A DNA stretch of 64,000 nt from Spongilla lacustris (GCA_949361645.1 OX442421.1:3887320-3951319); one strand, 5' to 3'. Counted from the stretch's first letter, positions 1 through 12,059 are shown. The notes: generated by a model not told the origin, from the letters alone. Program-made: numbers and translations.

Positions 1-105
1 ACGTGGACACACTTCACCTCTACACACACTTCTACACATGTGGACACTTTACCTCTACACACACTTCTACACATGTGGACACTTTACCTCTACACACTGT
101 GAACC
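1..105. repeat. Short tandem repeat, about 35-bp unit
   Basis: About three copies of a 35-bp unit containing ACATGTGGACAC run in from the left edge; the word ACATGTGG recurs at 36 and 71. The array may extend beyond the window. Confidence 0.7.
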
Positions 106-1084
106 ATTTCACTGTGCAAGTGGTACATAGAGGTGTGCCCTGCATGGGAGCTCTAGAGGAGATTGGGCACTGCAGGTGGTCCAAGAGATATTGGGTTATC
201 AATTGGAACATCTGCTGGTGTGTACCTGTGGTTGTGCAATTCCTGTAATAATTGTAGCATTACAGCTGCATGCATGTATGTGTAGCAATTGTACATGTGG
301 AGCCACCTCTTGAATGTGGATCTGATTTTTAATTTCTTTTCCTCTATGCATGCATATAACATTTCTACTATACCTTGCATCCCTCTTCTGCATGTGCTGT
401 CCACTGAAAGATAATGGTGGGCCTCTTGTATACAAGAAGGTGATCTTGAGTTTGTTTGATGAAGGGTGGGGTGCATGGTACATTACATGTAGTACTGAAT
501 ACAGAAATGAGCAGTGCTGCAAACTCAGAGCATGGGTAAAATGCCTTTTTTATTTTCCCTGTAACTGCCAATAGGTTCACAGATACCTTGCACGCTTTTG
601 AATCATCTCTTTGGTGATCCATTGAGCCTATGTGGTCGGATACGGACGAGCCGTACAGATTATTCATAAGATACAGAAGCGTACTGTGTTGTGAAAAACC
701 AATATGGCAAGCTTCCAAAGACTTTTCTGAATACGTATAGGCCTCTTCTCTATGGTGATGCATACTGACCTTAATGGAAAATTGTTGCGCGTCCGTGTCA
801 TCGACCTGAAGTAACCCCTCCCCTGTGACACGATCGAAGATTGGTGCAAAAATCAGCTGCGCGTTTATAGAAAACGTAATAAACCGATTGCGTATGTGGA
901 CTGTTAGTAACTACATGCATAGGGTTAGCGAGGGAAGTATTTTCTCGTGTATGTTGGACTTAAAATGAGCACGATATGGCTCGCTAAAGATTGAGTATTT
1001 ATAATGAGGCTTGCACGTATATTTCCTTGCGATTTACGGTATACATCTAATTGTCAAACCTAATGCCTAGCCGCAAACAGCCGT
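106..1084. other. Intergenic, no gene recognised
   Basis: Several short frames overlap on both strands between 150 and 850. None shows a recognisable domain, codon bias or splice signals that join into a protein. I see nothing definite here. Confidence 0.5.
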
Positions 1085-1866
1085 GCAAAATCGGGCTTGT
1101 GGGTTAATAATTTTATCACTATAAAAATTGCACGTTGTACTAAACAACACATCTTCGCGACGGTACTACTTTTTCCCAGCGTACAGTTGTTCCCACACCA
1201 TTTCTCTGTGTGAAAATCGATTTTTGTGATCTACACATTTTCCGTGCCGTGGATACAACAATCGTTAACCCCGCGGGTTAGAAATCCACATTTCTCCACG
1301 TACGAGTGTTGAAAACGTGTCAAATTCGGAGTGTGCATAGAGGAGTCCTGTAGCTATTGATTTGTTCTGTTCGTTAGTTTCTGAATCATCCGTTACGGAG
1401 ATACAGTTGAGCAAACTACAGGCACGTTTTCCCGCTTGATTCGCGCCAATGATATAAATCACCGCCTTCCCCTTCACTGAGCGGGACGTGATTTGCCAAA
1501 ATCATTGGCGCGAATCAAGCGGGAAAACGTTGTTCAACTGTATCTCCGTAACGGATGATATAGAAATTAACGAACAGAACAAATCAATAGCTACAGGACT
1601 CTTCTATGTGCAACCCGAATTTGACGCGTGTTCAACACTCGTACGTGGAGAAATGTGGATTTCTAACCCGCGGGGTTAACAATTGTTGTATCCACGGCAC
1701 GGAAAATGTGTAGATCACAAAAATCGATTTTCACACAGAGAAATGGTGTGGGAATAAGTATACGAAATTTGAAAGGAAAAAGTAGTACCGTCGCGAAGAT
1801 GTGTTGTTTAGTACAATATGCAATTTTTATAGTGATAAAATTATAACCCCACAAGCCCGATTTTGC
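1085..1866. repeat. Long inverted repeat (foldback element), 370-bp arms
   Basis: The left arm (about 1085-1453) is the reverse complement of the right arm (about 1499-1866), with a 45-bp loop. Arms begin and end with GCAAAATCGGGCTTGT and its complement. Identity looks to be around 90 percent. Each arm contains the same short open frame reading outward from the centre (both end in MWISNPRG), so it occurs twice in opposite directions. No transposase is visible. It could be a foldback transposon or two head-to-head copies of one MITE. Confidence 0.85.
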
Positions 1867-2500
1867 TGGACACTGTCCCATATCATTCTGCTCATAAACT
1901 TTTCTAATGAAATGCGGATGCGCGCTGCAACCTTGTTATACATGTATATCTGCTCATAAACTTTTTAATGAAATTCGGATGCGCGCTTTTCATTCCCACA
2001 CAACAGCAGGATGCATTTAGAGGCTACAGTGTAGGCATGCCATTTAAAAGGGGGCCCGCGGCACGTGCAGTTCACGTTTCAGCAGTGAAAATTGCTTAAT
2101 TGGTATCTTTCTTCATGACTTTTAATTAAAAAAAAAACATTGGCGTCATGATTGACATGACACCACTGACCACAGATGGTAACAAGTTACGTTAAAGTAG
2201 GAGACGGCCAATTATAAAGTATGATTACGATTATATTTGCATTGAAAAGAAGAGGAGATCAGTATACACTAAAAAGATCTAAAAGATTGGCGCATCGCAT
2301 CGCATATAAAAGCTGAGCTATATTTTTTGGCCCACAAATTTTAGTAGTTACATTTTAAAAGTACGAACGCTATTTACTTTGGCAGTTACTACAACTAATA
2401 TGTGAAAAAAATACATGCATTGCACACGTATAAACAATATAGCTACTATTTAACAGGCCTGCTTTTTTGCGTAGTTTTCGGAGCTTTTACAACGCAAAAC
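1867..2500. other. Intergenic, AT-rich, with a short direct duplication
   Basis: A 38-bp stretch starting TCTGCTCATAAACTTTT occurs at 1889 and again at 1950, both ending ATGCGCGCT. No gene is seen in the rest. Confidence 0.5.
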
Positions 2501-2504
2501 GCGT

Positions 2505-2620
2505 TGGCTTCTGGGGCTCCGCCCCAGGCCCCGATGGGGGAGCTAATAGCGCTCCCCCATACCCCCTAACTGGGCGGGAGGGGTGCCCCCCTCCCGCACC
2601 CTCCCTGGGGCGGCGCCTCT

Positions 2621-2651
<31 letters not shown>

Positions 2652-2690
2652 TCCCCCCTTTCCAAATTCCTGGATCCGCCCCTGGTAGCC
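2505..2690 (-). mobile_element. Non-autonomous element, GGCGGATCCAGG end family (partial)
   Basis: On the minus strand the stretch starts with GGCGGATCCAGGAATTTGG, passes a G homopolymer, a GC-rich stretch and a hairpin (GGGGGAGCGCTATTAGCTCC type), and ends in GGCGGAGCCCCAGAAGCC. The same order is found at 54927-55130, 28264-28440 and 42643-42790. It is a dispersed repeat family with conserved end and internal hairpin; only one end is clear here. Confidence 0.65.
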
Positions 2691-2961
2691 CATGTCCACT
2701 TGAACGCATAAGCTATAGCACGCCGGCACACACTACTTACAAGGTTGAAGCCACCGTAGGCCCCGTACTAGATGCGATCGAAGGGATAAGTGTACTCGCG
2801 TCCGCCTCTATATTTTATTCTATCACTGAAAGTGTGCAGCATTTTGCAAGATGTCCCACGGCTGTAACAACTCCAACTTAATAATTTTTTGTTCGGGTAA
2901 AAAAACTGGTCTGGCGATGGCCTGGCTGACCGGCAAGACTGGCTGCTACATGTACGGCCCT

Positions 2962-3132
2962 CACAGCAAAAAAACGCATCAAATCAATTATTGATTTCAC
3001 AACGGATTTTAAAATCAATTGTTAAATCAACGCATGATTTCATAGTAAAATCAAGTGCATTTGATTTGCGATTGATTTTACTGTGAAATCAATTGTGAAT
3101 CAATAATTGATTTGACGCGTTTTTTTGCTGTG
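2962..3132. mobile_element. 171-bp MITE with about 40-bp terminal inverted repeats
   Basis: It begins CACAGCAAAAAAACGCATCA and ends with the inverted form, TGACGCGTTTTTTTGCTGTG. The inverted repeats continue through TCAATTATTGATT. The interior is AT-rich with further TTGATTT motifs, so nearly the whole element can fold. No coding capacity. Confidence 0.8.
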
Positions 3133-3136
3133 CCTG

Positions 3137-3730
3137 TCAGTGATCAAAATATGATATGATGACTAGACTGACCCCGTGAAAAATCATGCACGGGCTGATT
3201 AAATAAGGTTTTCATTCTTTTTCACCATTGGTGTTACATGTGTTGCTTTATACTAAATACACTTTTTTATAATATTCAATCTATTTAACATGCCCGTACC
3301 AAGCGTGCAATACATCATTTGAATTTTCCGGGCAGTATCGTTACAAAGTGACAAACATATGATATACATGTATACGCTCTATAGTCTACATGTACCTTTG
3401 CGGCGGCAAGGATTGACAGACCGGTAGCAATGTGCATTTGTGTAATGCCAGTCGATTGGTACTATGCGCCGAGTAATAATTATAAATAGGTTACGCGGAC
3501 TTTGGAAATTATTATGATAGATAAATTCAGTATCGTATTCACAGGGACTGGCATTCCAATGTTACGCCAGTAATTAACGGGCGACACCCCAGTGTACGTG
3601 TGGGAATGATTTAATGGCAGCGGATGGGAATTATAAGTGTTTCAACTTTCAAGAAGCATTTTACACAGCGGATTAACAAAGCACTATACCATATTATATA
3701 TGGCAATACGTACTAAGTAGATTTACTGAG
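3137..3730. other. Intergenic, nothing recognised
   Basis: AT-rich single-copy-looking DNA. No open frame of note and no repeats apart from scattered ACATGTA words. Confidence 0.5.
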
Positions 3731-3736
3731 ATCTCA

Positions 3737-3982
3737 CAGGCCCGTAGCCAGGAAGTCTGGCGGGGGGGATCGATTATATAGGACTGCGGAACTTCTGAAA
3801 GCATTTATCAATAACAATTATACGGGGGGGCCCAAATACAAGAGCGGGGGGTGGGGGTGGGGGGGAGGTCCCCCTCGCGTTTAGCCAAATACGAAAAGGA
3901 CTGAGCATGATGCTAGTACCGTAACTAGAAGGGGTGGAACTCAAGCATCGAACGGGGGGTCGACCCCCTGGCTGCGGGCCTG
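3737..3982. mobile_element. 246-bp MITE with CAGGCCCGTAGCCAGG ends and 5-bp TSD
   Basis: Left end CAGGCCCGTAGCCAGG; right end CCTGGCTGCGGGCCTG. The flanks carry a perfect 5-bp target duplication, TCTCA on each side. The ends match the larger elements at 43852-45166 and 45172-45882, one of which contains a hAT-type transposase remnant. A 5-bp duplication is what Repbase calls the hAT5 group; that group assignment is inference. Confidence 0.8.
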
Positions 3983-4682
3983 TCTCAGTAAAAACGAAAA
4001 TGACTACATAACATGTAGTTTTTAAAAGAGTCAGTTGAACCTCGTGGTAGCGCGGCAGAATAGGAGCTCTCGACGTCCAGTTCTTCTTTCCCCCTCATAA
4101 TTCCACCTCTCCACTTACGTCCCTTTTTGGTTGGTTAAGTCCTTAGACTCCTTACTGTCCCCGTGACATTCTGATGTGTGTGTGTGGGGGGGGGGGGGGG
4201 GGGGGGGGGGGCCGGGGGGATAGGGACCACACTCCCATGCCCAAGACGAACCGCTCGACACATGTTTCAGCATGCAGTATTTAACAATACAATATGTCCC
4301 AAGCTCGACAGGGGATATACTCCCCACGCCCAAATGTAGATTAACATTAAAATGCACCTCGTACCCAGGCCCACTGAATATTGTTCTGCGCATGCGCAAG
4401 TATAAAATACATGTCGTAACTGCAAAATGCAACTCCTGCAGCGATGGGATATATATGAACCCACGCCATCGAAATGACGCTTCAACACCCGTATGTTGGG
4501 TCTGGGTACCTAGACTAATAACATCGCATCATAAGATGGATCGTAGCAAGAAAAATCCATTGTGATTTATCATTATTGGCTACTAAATACTGGTATGATT
4601 TGTGTGTATGGTCATCCTACTGTAAAATTACAGGCAAAAAATTAATGAATTAAAGATTTTTGCGTCAAGTGTAATGATTGCG

Positions 4683-5822
4683 TCATTTCTCTAAGGTAGT
4701 AATATTGGTAATATCAAAATCAGCTGAATTCTCTCTTCGCTTTGGTCTCAAAAAAATGACAGTTTTTGCTTTTAATTTCATTCGGCGATTCTGAAACCAT
4801 GTCTTTACCTGAACATCAGATAGGCTTAGATCATCTGCTAAGTTCTTTCGCTCAAATGAAGTAAGGTATCGTTTTTCCATGAACCGCAATTCAAGTTTCT
4901 CTAACTGCTGCTCTGTAAACACTGTTCTTGTCTTTCTTTTTGCTGTTAACTTTCTTTGTGCAATCATTTTCCCTTTATATAGGATAAAGAGAGAAATGAT
5001 TAGATGCATATATATTTAATTATAATAATAATATAATATGTCTCTAGAGACCAATCAAACTTTTTTATTTATCAGCTCAAATGTACCATGCAATTCTGTA
5101 TCCGTGAAGAGTACCCAGGGCACTATTGCTACATGTTTCATAGTATTACCTTCTATCGTATATAGTTCAAACTGTATATAACACTCGATAATTGATGCAT
5201 TCCGCAAAAAATAAAATTAAATAAATAAATTCGAACCTACTGAACAAATTATTGTGGTTTTCTATTTCATTACACCAAACGTCAGTTCAAGCTGCAATTC
5301 AACTAATGTAACTAGATGTACATATGTACAATATAAAAGATTTTAGGCTGATTATGCAGCATTGAGCTCGCGAGTGTCATTATACCGATACCGTATAATT
5401 ACGACATACACATATGTACAATATAATTTATACACAAATACAAAACATACCGGTCCGATATTAACGCATCGTACTTAGCGTGTGCATAATTTATACTTCG
5501 ATACACATTCACCAGAATTAATATAAAGTGCACCTACCAGTACCAAAGACAAGTTTGAATTGGATGAATCCATTTTGTGAACTAGGAAGTACAGCTGCAA
5601 CGGAACGGAAATTTGGTAACAATTGGTAACAACATACAGTAGGACGTTGTAACTTGATAGATTTGCGGTAATATGGAGCAACGGAGGTGGACTGCTATTT
5701 TCTGATGTTTTGCCATAGAGTATGGAGGCTATGGAGAAGGAGCTGAACTGGCTGCTGGTCTGTCGACTTTTGCACAAACTGAGTGGCGCGGTAGAAATTG
5801 TCCGAGATCTAGAATCACACAT
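4683..5822 (-). CDS. ANTP-class (NK-like) homeodomain protein with EH1 repressor motif
   Basis: Predicted nuclear transcription factor. Proposed exons: 5822-5638 and 4953-4683, joined in phase to 151 aa. Exon 1 carries FSIASIL, a textbook Engrailed-homology-1 motif that recruits Groucho/TLE co-repressors. Exon 2 carries a full 60-residue homeodomain (4940-4761) with F8, L16, F20, W48, F49, Q50, N51, R53 and K55. T47 (KTWFQNRRMK) points to the NK-like side of the ANTP class, near Bar/Bsh/Tlx types, but I cannot name the family. The exon 1 donor (GTATGT) is good. The acceptor before exon 2 (CACAAAG) has its pyrimidine tract about 30 bp upstream, so that junction is the weak point and a small extra exon is possible. 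The tail after the homeodomain is only about 25 residues. Confidence 0.8.
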
Positions 5823-7090
5823 GGCTTAGTATTAATTTTTATGTTTGAATACTTACGGCAAGCGATCCGTCGCTTTTTGTTCTAAATGATTCTTCCATTC
5901 ATGGTCAACAAAGTTAGGAAATTAATTATCTGTATACTTCATGAAGTCATCACATTCTGAGTTTATTATATATTTTGGCAATCGCTCTATGGGTTTGATT
6001 ATGAGTACATGTCGCGGATCGATTACGTTCTCTTAAATGGTAATCATCGTTTTCAGCCCTTGTACTGGTGTTTAAAGGCGTCATAATGAAGCCTTCCGCT
6101 TAGATTATACACAGACCTTTGGAATAGCACTATCGACATTGCTGCAATCCTTACTGTACTCATATTTGGCAACAAATCAAATACCTTTACTGTTGTTTAC
6201 TACATCGATATGGATACACATAATCAAGGGCAGCCTTGTGATATGAAAATACTATACCGCTCAACAATGTAAACCTATAACCGCAGTAAATTATGTGTGT
6301 ATAGTGTACGTATAATTAATCCCACTGGAGGAGTCAGGATTTTATTGTAGGGGGCAACATAAAGTAAAGGGAGGGGATACGCCTCACCCCAGCAAAGCCG
6401 CTTTGCACTTTTTGAGTCCAACATAGCATAATTGCGTACTACCATATAATACGACAAGAATTACTTGCTTCCAGACTTTCCTGGGCCTGTAGTCTCGCAA
6501 ACCAAATACTTTGCTCCAGTCCATTTTATATCCCGTCGTGCAAATTTTCATTACGATAGGACTCTGTATAGTGTACATGTAGTGAATATTGCAATATTAT
6601 CATGTGGGTCAGCCCAACATCACTGATGTTATCACCTTTGTTACATGCCACTACCTCGGGTGTCTTCAAAGGTTAACGCGCTAGTAACTCACGTGCTCTC
6701 CGTACCCTTCTTGGCGATTGCATATGTATGGCTGTCGGATAGACAATATATAAACACCTTCTCTCTGAGAAAAGTTAGTGGTATACATGTATATAGGCAA
6801 TGGTGGTGTAATAAGGAAAGAAACAGGGGCCGGATTTTAGATACAATAATTAAGCACTTTGCAAGAACGGCATTACATATATATAGGAATAATTATTGAA
6901 TCTACAATCCCTGTTTACACCACCATTGCCTTCAACATGTACTAACTTCCTCTGACAGAATCACTCTTGTTTCATCATGATTCTTTTTTTTTTTTTTTAT
7001 AAGTGACTACTAGTATACATGTACTTTGCAACCCGTACATATACTAGTACAAGTAAATACATTTGTATGACAAAATCCAGCCGCTGTAAT
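5823..7090. other. Intergenic, upstream of the homeobox gene
   Basis: No coding sequence recognised. Around 6360-6450 is a fragment of the dispersed GGCGGATCC-family element (CACTTTTTGAGTCCAACATAGCATAATTGCG resembles the family's inner part at 42780 and 45295). A T17 run lies near 6984. Confidence 0.5.
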
Positions 7091-7095
7091 TCCCG

Positions 7096-7475
7096 TGCTT
7101 ATTGCCTAGCAACACAGTGTTTACAGTTATGTTACATTTGCAGCTGTTCTAGATCTAAACTCGCGCGCCAAGCCCATAACGCCGCCTCTAATAAGCTAGA
7201 ATTCTTTTCGATCATGTCGCCACCTCTTAGAAGCTCGATCGGTTCGATTCGTTCCAGATTCGCTCACGAGCAGACGGGCGCAGACGCCCGCCTTTGCTTA
7301 TTGCCTAACAACACAATGTTTACAGTTATGTTACATTTGCAGCTGTTCTAGATCTAAACTCGCGCGCCAAGCCCATAACGCCGCCTCTAATACTTTTCGA
7401 TCATGTCGCCACCTCTTAGAAGCTCGATCGGTTCGACTCGTTCCAGATTTGCTCACGAGCAGACGCCCGCCTTTG
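7096..7475. repeat. Tandem duplication, about 199-bp unit, two copies
   Basis: The stretch beginning TGCTTATTGCCTAGCAACAC at 7096 is repeated from 7295. Both copies run through ATCATGTCGCCACCTCTTAG to GCTCACGAGCAGACG. The second copy has a small internal deletion and a few substitutions. Function unknown; it lies just upstream of gypsy-type remnants and may belong to that element. Confidence 0.8.
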
Positions 7476-7899
7476 TTCAGCATCGGCATTGTACCGAACT
7501 CGGGAGGACTCTAACTCGTCGTCTCGATTCTGGAGGTATTCCTCGTGTTGCTTCTAAAACCCTGTTTCTCAATAAATAGGACGAGACTAATCCAGACGTA
7601 CCGTTGAAATTGTCAGGTGACAATGTACGTCTGGCTAGACTACATGTATTTCGCTCCCATGATGATGAAGGCATTTTGACAACGCCAGGTACTGGTACCA
7701 TAAATGTCTAATTATACGTATGGATATTGTCATGGGACGGCTTTATACCAAACATGTATATCTGACATCAAGGGGTGTTTCAGGCCGAAGTAGTTGGGAG
7801 ATCGAGATCTCTGTGGTGCAAGGAAAGGATGCAGTTCACATGTACATGCAAGCGATCAACGTGCAGAAAGCTTCAGTGAAAGATGGAACAAAAGGCACT

Positions 7900-9235
7900 G
7901 CAGAGGTTAATCATACAAGGGTGGCCTAATCGGCTTAAGGAAGTGCCGGCACTGGCCAGGAAATATTGGAATTTTCGGGAGTCACTAGTTGTCCCCAGGA
8001 TGGCATAACGTACAAGGGTATAAAGGCTACACACGTCCTATATTGGACGAGAATCAACACTGCTTAGAAAGCCAAGGATGCAGTTTACTGGCCGAATATG
8101 GCACGGGATGTTGAAAGCATGATTAAGGCATGCAGAATTTGTGAAGAAGATGCTCTGGCTCAATCCAAGGAGAAACACCTGGCCCACGAGATCCTGAAAC
8201 AACCATGGGTAAAAGTGGGAATGGATTTGTTTCATAGTAAGGGTGAAGACTATTTGCTCATCTGACAGATTTCTTCGAAATCTCCAAGCTATCTCACACT
8301 CTGACCTCTGCTGCGTGTGGTATCCCAGAGTTAGCGCACAGTGATGAAGGTCCCCAGTTTATGTCTTATGAGTTTGGGAAGTTTGCGAAGGAGTAGGAGT
8401 TTGTTCATTCGTTGACAGCACCGTATCATAGTCAGTCTAATGGGAAAGCTGAAGCTGTGCTTTGCATCCCTGTATCTTTCTCTGCCTTTCCACTTTCTTC
8501 TCCCACATCTCCAATGTAGAACTCGGCACTAACTTACTGGCAGTTACTGGAACCACACTTCTGGTTCTCCTTCCAAACAACTATTGGCATGGGTTGGTGC
8601 CCAATTCCGCAGTAGGAGTGTTCCGCCACTCACGGATAGTTCGATACGGATCCTGACTCTTTTTCAGTAGCTTCTTTACGATCTTAACCGCGGCCTGGAA
8701 GGAATTTGCCTCCTTTACAGGTGGGAGAACCCGTACTAGTTTAGATGTCAAAGCAAGGAAGACCCAGTGGGAGAGGGGCTACTGCTGCGATAAACTGTCT
8801 ACTTCATGGTACAATGTAGAGGTAGAGGGTCAGGAACAGGCAGTTTTTGAAGCCCTCTAAGAACCTACCAACTGAGACTACAGGACATGCAGATGCACAA
8901 GAACCCAAAGCTGAGTCTATGGATCTGCAGCCAAGAACCAGCAAACTACGGTCTGACACTGAAGGACACCCGAAAGTAGCAAGGTGTTCCCTAGCTTTGA
9001 TATCAAGACCCAGTTCAGCTATTGAGGGTCATGCCAAGTCCAAATGCGGTAGAGATTCTCCAGCAAGTATGTCCGCAGAAACAGTCACTATGTCCTCAGA
9101 AACAGCGACTAACGTCGATCAAATAGGAGCTGGGTCCCTGCCCCTGTCACGCCAGAGTAGGGGAGGTGCACAGTCACAGAACCCTCCCCGGAAGGCAGGT
9201 TCGAAAGCCAGTGAGATTCCAGGATTATGACTATT
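7900..9235 (+). pseudogene. Ty3/gypsy-type retrotransposon pol relic (integrase and C-terminus)
   Basis: Remnant of a Ty3/gypsy polyprotein on the plus strand, broken by stops and frameshifts. Around 7900-8090 the frame resembles the linker before the integrase zinc domain. At 8090-8230 it reads YWPNMARDVESMIKACRIC, the end of the HHCC zinc domain, then KVGMDLFH with the first catalytic Asp. The second Asp (HSDEGPQF) lies near 8340 and the Glu (SNGKAEAV) near 8440. The spacing between the two Asp motifs is shorter than in intact integrases, so there is an internal deletion. The 127-codon open stretch 8847-9230 is in the polar tail region and is probably not a gene in its own right. Confidence 0.75.
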
Positions 9236-9279
9236 TATGATTATGTCAACAACACAGTTGTGAACTTGGGAACTTTTTT

Positions 9280-9515
9280 TTTAAAGGGGGATGTTGGTCG
9301 AGGGTGCACGTGTTTAAGTGTGGCATTGTGTGATGTAATAGGTGTGCATGTGATTGTGTCGGGTTTTGTGGCATCAATTTCTGGAAATCCTAAGTGAATA
9401 AACTCGAGGGTTTAGGCCCCCAAACACAGTCGGTAGGTAAGTTGGCGTAATTGGCACTCTTTAAAATTGTTCCTATCTCGAGTTATACGTATTTACCCAT
9501 AAAGACGACGACTAC
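9280..9515 (+). mobile_element. Polypurine tract and putative 3' LTR of the gypsy relic
   Basis: TTTAAAGGGGGA directly followed by TGTTGG at 9292 is the usual polypurine-tract to LTR junction, placed correctly after the pol relic. An AATAAA at about 9397 could be the LTR polyadenylation signal. The right boundary near 9515 (GACGACGACTACA) is a guess, because no 5' LTR copy was found in the window to compare. Confidence 0.5.
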
Positions 9516-10189
9516 ATGTATGGAGAAAAATCGGTCTAGGAACGAGAACAGTACAAGCACACATACATACACACACACTGATACTACTGATACATTGGTC
9601 ATAGATTGTGCTATTTAGAGCAACTTGAACATAACCATGTGTTGGGAATACATTTTTGCTCAATGTTCACACATCTGAAATGATACCACTGGCTACATTG
9701 GTCGCATTGAATAACAATTGAGTCCGGTGATTGCATTGCAGCTAAGGTGGATTCTCATTTTATTCCTTTTAATTCCCTCTTCGGGCAGGGGGGAATGGTT
9801 TTAAGCACGTAAGCAATTAAATGGTCACACATTTTTGATTGATCAAAAGATATTCCCAGTAGATCTTCCACCTATGTGTAGTACCTTCATCTTGCAATGT
9901 TTTTTGTCATAGTAAAATTTGTTCTTTTTCTGTGCCCTCTTAATATTCATTTCCACTTTTTGAGTTATTGCACCCTTGATCTTATGCATTTCATTTGCAT
10001 AAAGAACTATCTGATTAACATTCTGGTGACTATTTCCATGATGTCTAATTCCGCTGTGTGTGCTGCCCTTGTCACCAGAGTTGCTATTGTGACTAGAATT
10101 ACCATCACTGTCACATACTCATCACATCCATCACCTCTGTATCACCATCACTACTATCCTCACCATCATCACGATCACCATAAACAGAA
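9516..10189. other. Intergenic, no gene recognised
   Basis: A 104-codon frame at 9897-10211 is low-complexity (CATCAC-rich, giving His runs) and is not convincing as a gene. Confidence 0.4.
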
Positions 10190-11478
10190 TCACTTCCATA
10201 ACCATTTTTGAGGTTTATTGGTATTATCATCTTCACTCACGGCACTATTGCCAATGTCTTCTGCTTTTAAAGCATACTCCACATCAATAGGTAACTTTGG
10301 TTTTCTACAATGTATGTATAGGATTAGGGTGATGTAAAAGACTATATACAACTGATACTTACCTACAGTACATGACTTCAAGGGGTGTAAGTTTTGTGGA
10401 TTTTTGTACACTGGTTCGATACACAAATAGGATAGCAGACAGATGTTCATCCCAGTCATTTTGATTGTTATTCACAAGTTTATAAAAATATATAATAAGT
10501 TATGCTTGCAGCGTCTGATTGAATCGTTCAGTTAAACCATTTATTTGCGGGTGATATGCAGAAGAAACTTTGGGTTTGTTCCTGTACATTGAAATAGTTC
10601 TTGTTGGGCTGCATTAACAAATTCTCTCCCTGATTTGATATTATGACCTCACAACATCCCAGCCTATATATGCCCAAGAAAATGATAAATTCATGCGATA
10701 TAAAATATACCTACCTGCAGAAACACTCATACAAAAACAGTGCTACTCCATGAGCAGTCTTATCTTTAAGTGGTGCAGCTTCTGGCCACTTGCTAACCAA
10801 AGTCTCTACATCTTATTTCCATTGGCGGTTGTGGGCAGTGGACCTATGAGGTCAATACCAACCTATTGCACAAAATTAGCCAACATGCTTAATTTAGTAT
10901 TCCATTATGAATAAAGACCAACCTGATGCCACACATTTGGAACAGGATCTATTGGATGGAGTTTGCTGTTAGATTAATTTTGCATTCATTTTTTGACACT
11001 GCTCGCAGTGCTGGACAAATTTTCTGATTTCTTCGTTAATATTTCACCAATAAAAACGACTTGAAACCTTCTCAATTGTTTTATCTCTGCCCAGATGGCA
11101 CCCTACAGCCCAATCCATGGGACACTGACAAGTTATAAAGTTTATACGTACATACCTTCTATTCCAGAATGGCAAGACTCAAGTATCTGCCTTTTTTCAT
11201 TGTCTGATCGCACGCAAATCTCAGTTCCATTGTGATGCCTCATCAATACCCTCTTTCTTGTAGTATAACATTCCAGTTTCAAACTTGAAACTATTTTTAC
11301 ACTTGCGTCTAAAATTCGCCTTTTCGCCCTTTGTCATACCCTTGGGATACTGGCTGCTACGTAAATACGTCTCCACAGCAGTGAACTCATCATCCGCCAT
11401 CATAGCTCTCTTAAGCACACCAAACAAATGTGGTTCATAAAATTCCAGCTGGGGAGTCATATGCCTTGTGGGAGTCAT
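10190..11478 (-). pseudogene. Retroelement-type integrase relic with two short introns
   Basis: Read on the minus strand from 11478, the order is: N-terminal linker (residues like MLYYKKEG), zinc domain with CHLGRDKT and QHCEQCQK, core region (GIDLIGPL-like near 10850), then a tail with KPKLPIDVEYAL. Two gaps look like true introns: 11155-11103 (GTATGT...TAG, 53 bp) and 10362-10305 (GTAAGT...TAG, 58 bp). Removing each restores the family's usual spacing and phase across MYCR/KPKLPID and HSGIEG/CHLGRD. It is nonetheless dead: in-frame TGA after FYW, TAA in the zinc-domain tail, and a frameshift near 11235. It resembles integrases of the K02A2.6/GIN1/KRBA2 type. It is either an exapted integrase gene that later died or an element copy that gained introns. 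Confidence 0.7.
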
Positions 11479-12058
11479 TAGTACTTTAGGTGTTAATGAC
11501 TGGGGGAGTCATTTATGCCTGGGAGTCAATTATGCCTCTGACACCGGCACAAATCCTATATGAGAGTTACTGCCGTAACTCTCAATAAATGAAATGATTG
11601 AATGGAACGACTATTTAAAAGTATTCGCTATAAATGACAAGGCTAGGTATTAGGTATTAGAGGAGGCACACAGACATGTGCACACATTAACACAGAGCCC
11701 CTGTGTAATTAATAGTTTTCCCATCTCGGCCCATGTATTTAACTTCAAGAATCAAGACAGAATCGATCAAGAGATCAGTGTTGCATTCGCTACTAGAGGA
11801 GGCACCATGTAGATGTGCACATATTGACACATTATAATGTAAGGGCAGGAGGGGCCAACAAGCGCTGAAATCACTGTACAAGCTGAAATCGCGGGGGGAG
11901 GGGGGGGGGGGCTCCGCCATTGTATACCCCTCTGGCTCCCATTATAACGCGTGATGCTACATGCATCGTGTTGGTATTATTATTAACTGGCATTTTTTAT
12001 TAAAAAATCACGAAGTTATCTGCATGTATTATTATTTTAAAATAATAAACAACCTGAC
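11479..12058. other. Intergenic, no gene recognised
   Basis: Contains two similar TAGAGGAGGCAC stretches (about 11660 and 11795) and a G-rich run near 11895-11912. No protein can be supported. Confidence 0.4.
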
Positions 12059-12059
12059 G

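Noticed and set aside
153..763. Overlapping 107-131 codon frames on the minus strand
   Set aside because: Three overlapping frames of similar length with no domain or codon signal.
7220..7250. tRNA B-box-like GGTTCGATTC
   Set aside because: No matching A-box or cloverleaf; it is part of a tandem duplication.
8847..9230. Independent 127-codon gene
   Set aside because: Position and composition fit the polar tail of the gypsy pol relic; no other support.
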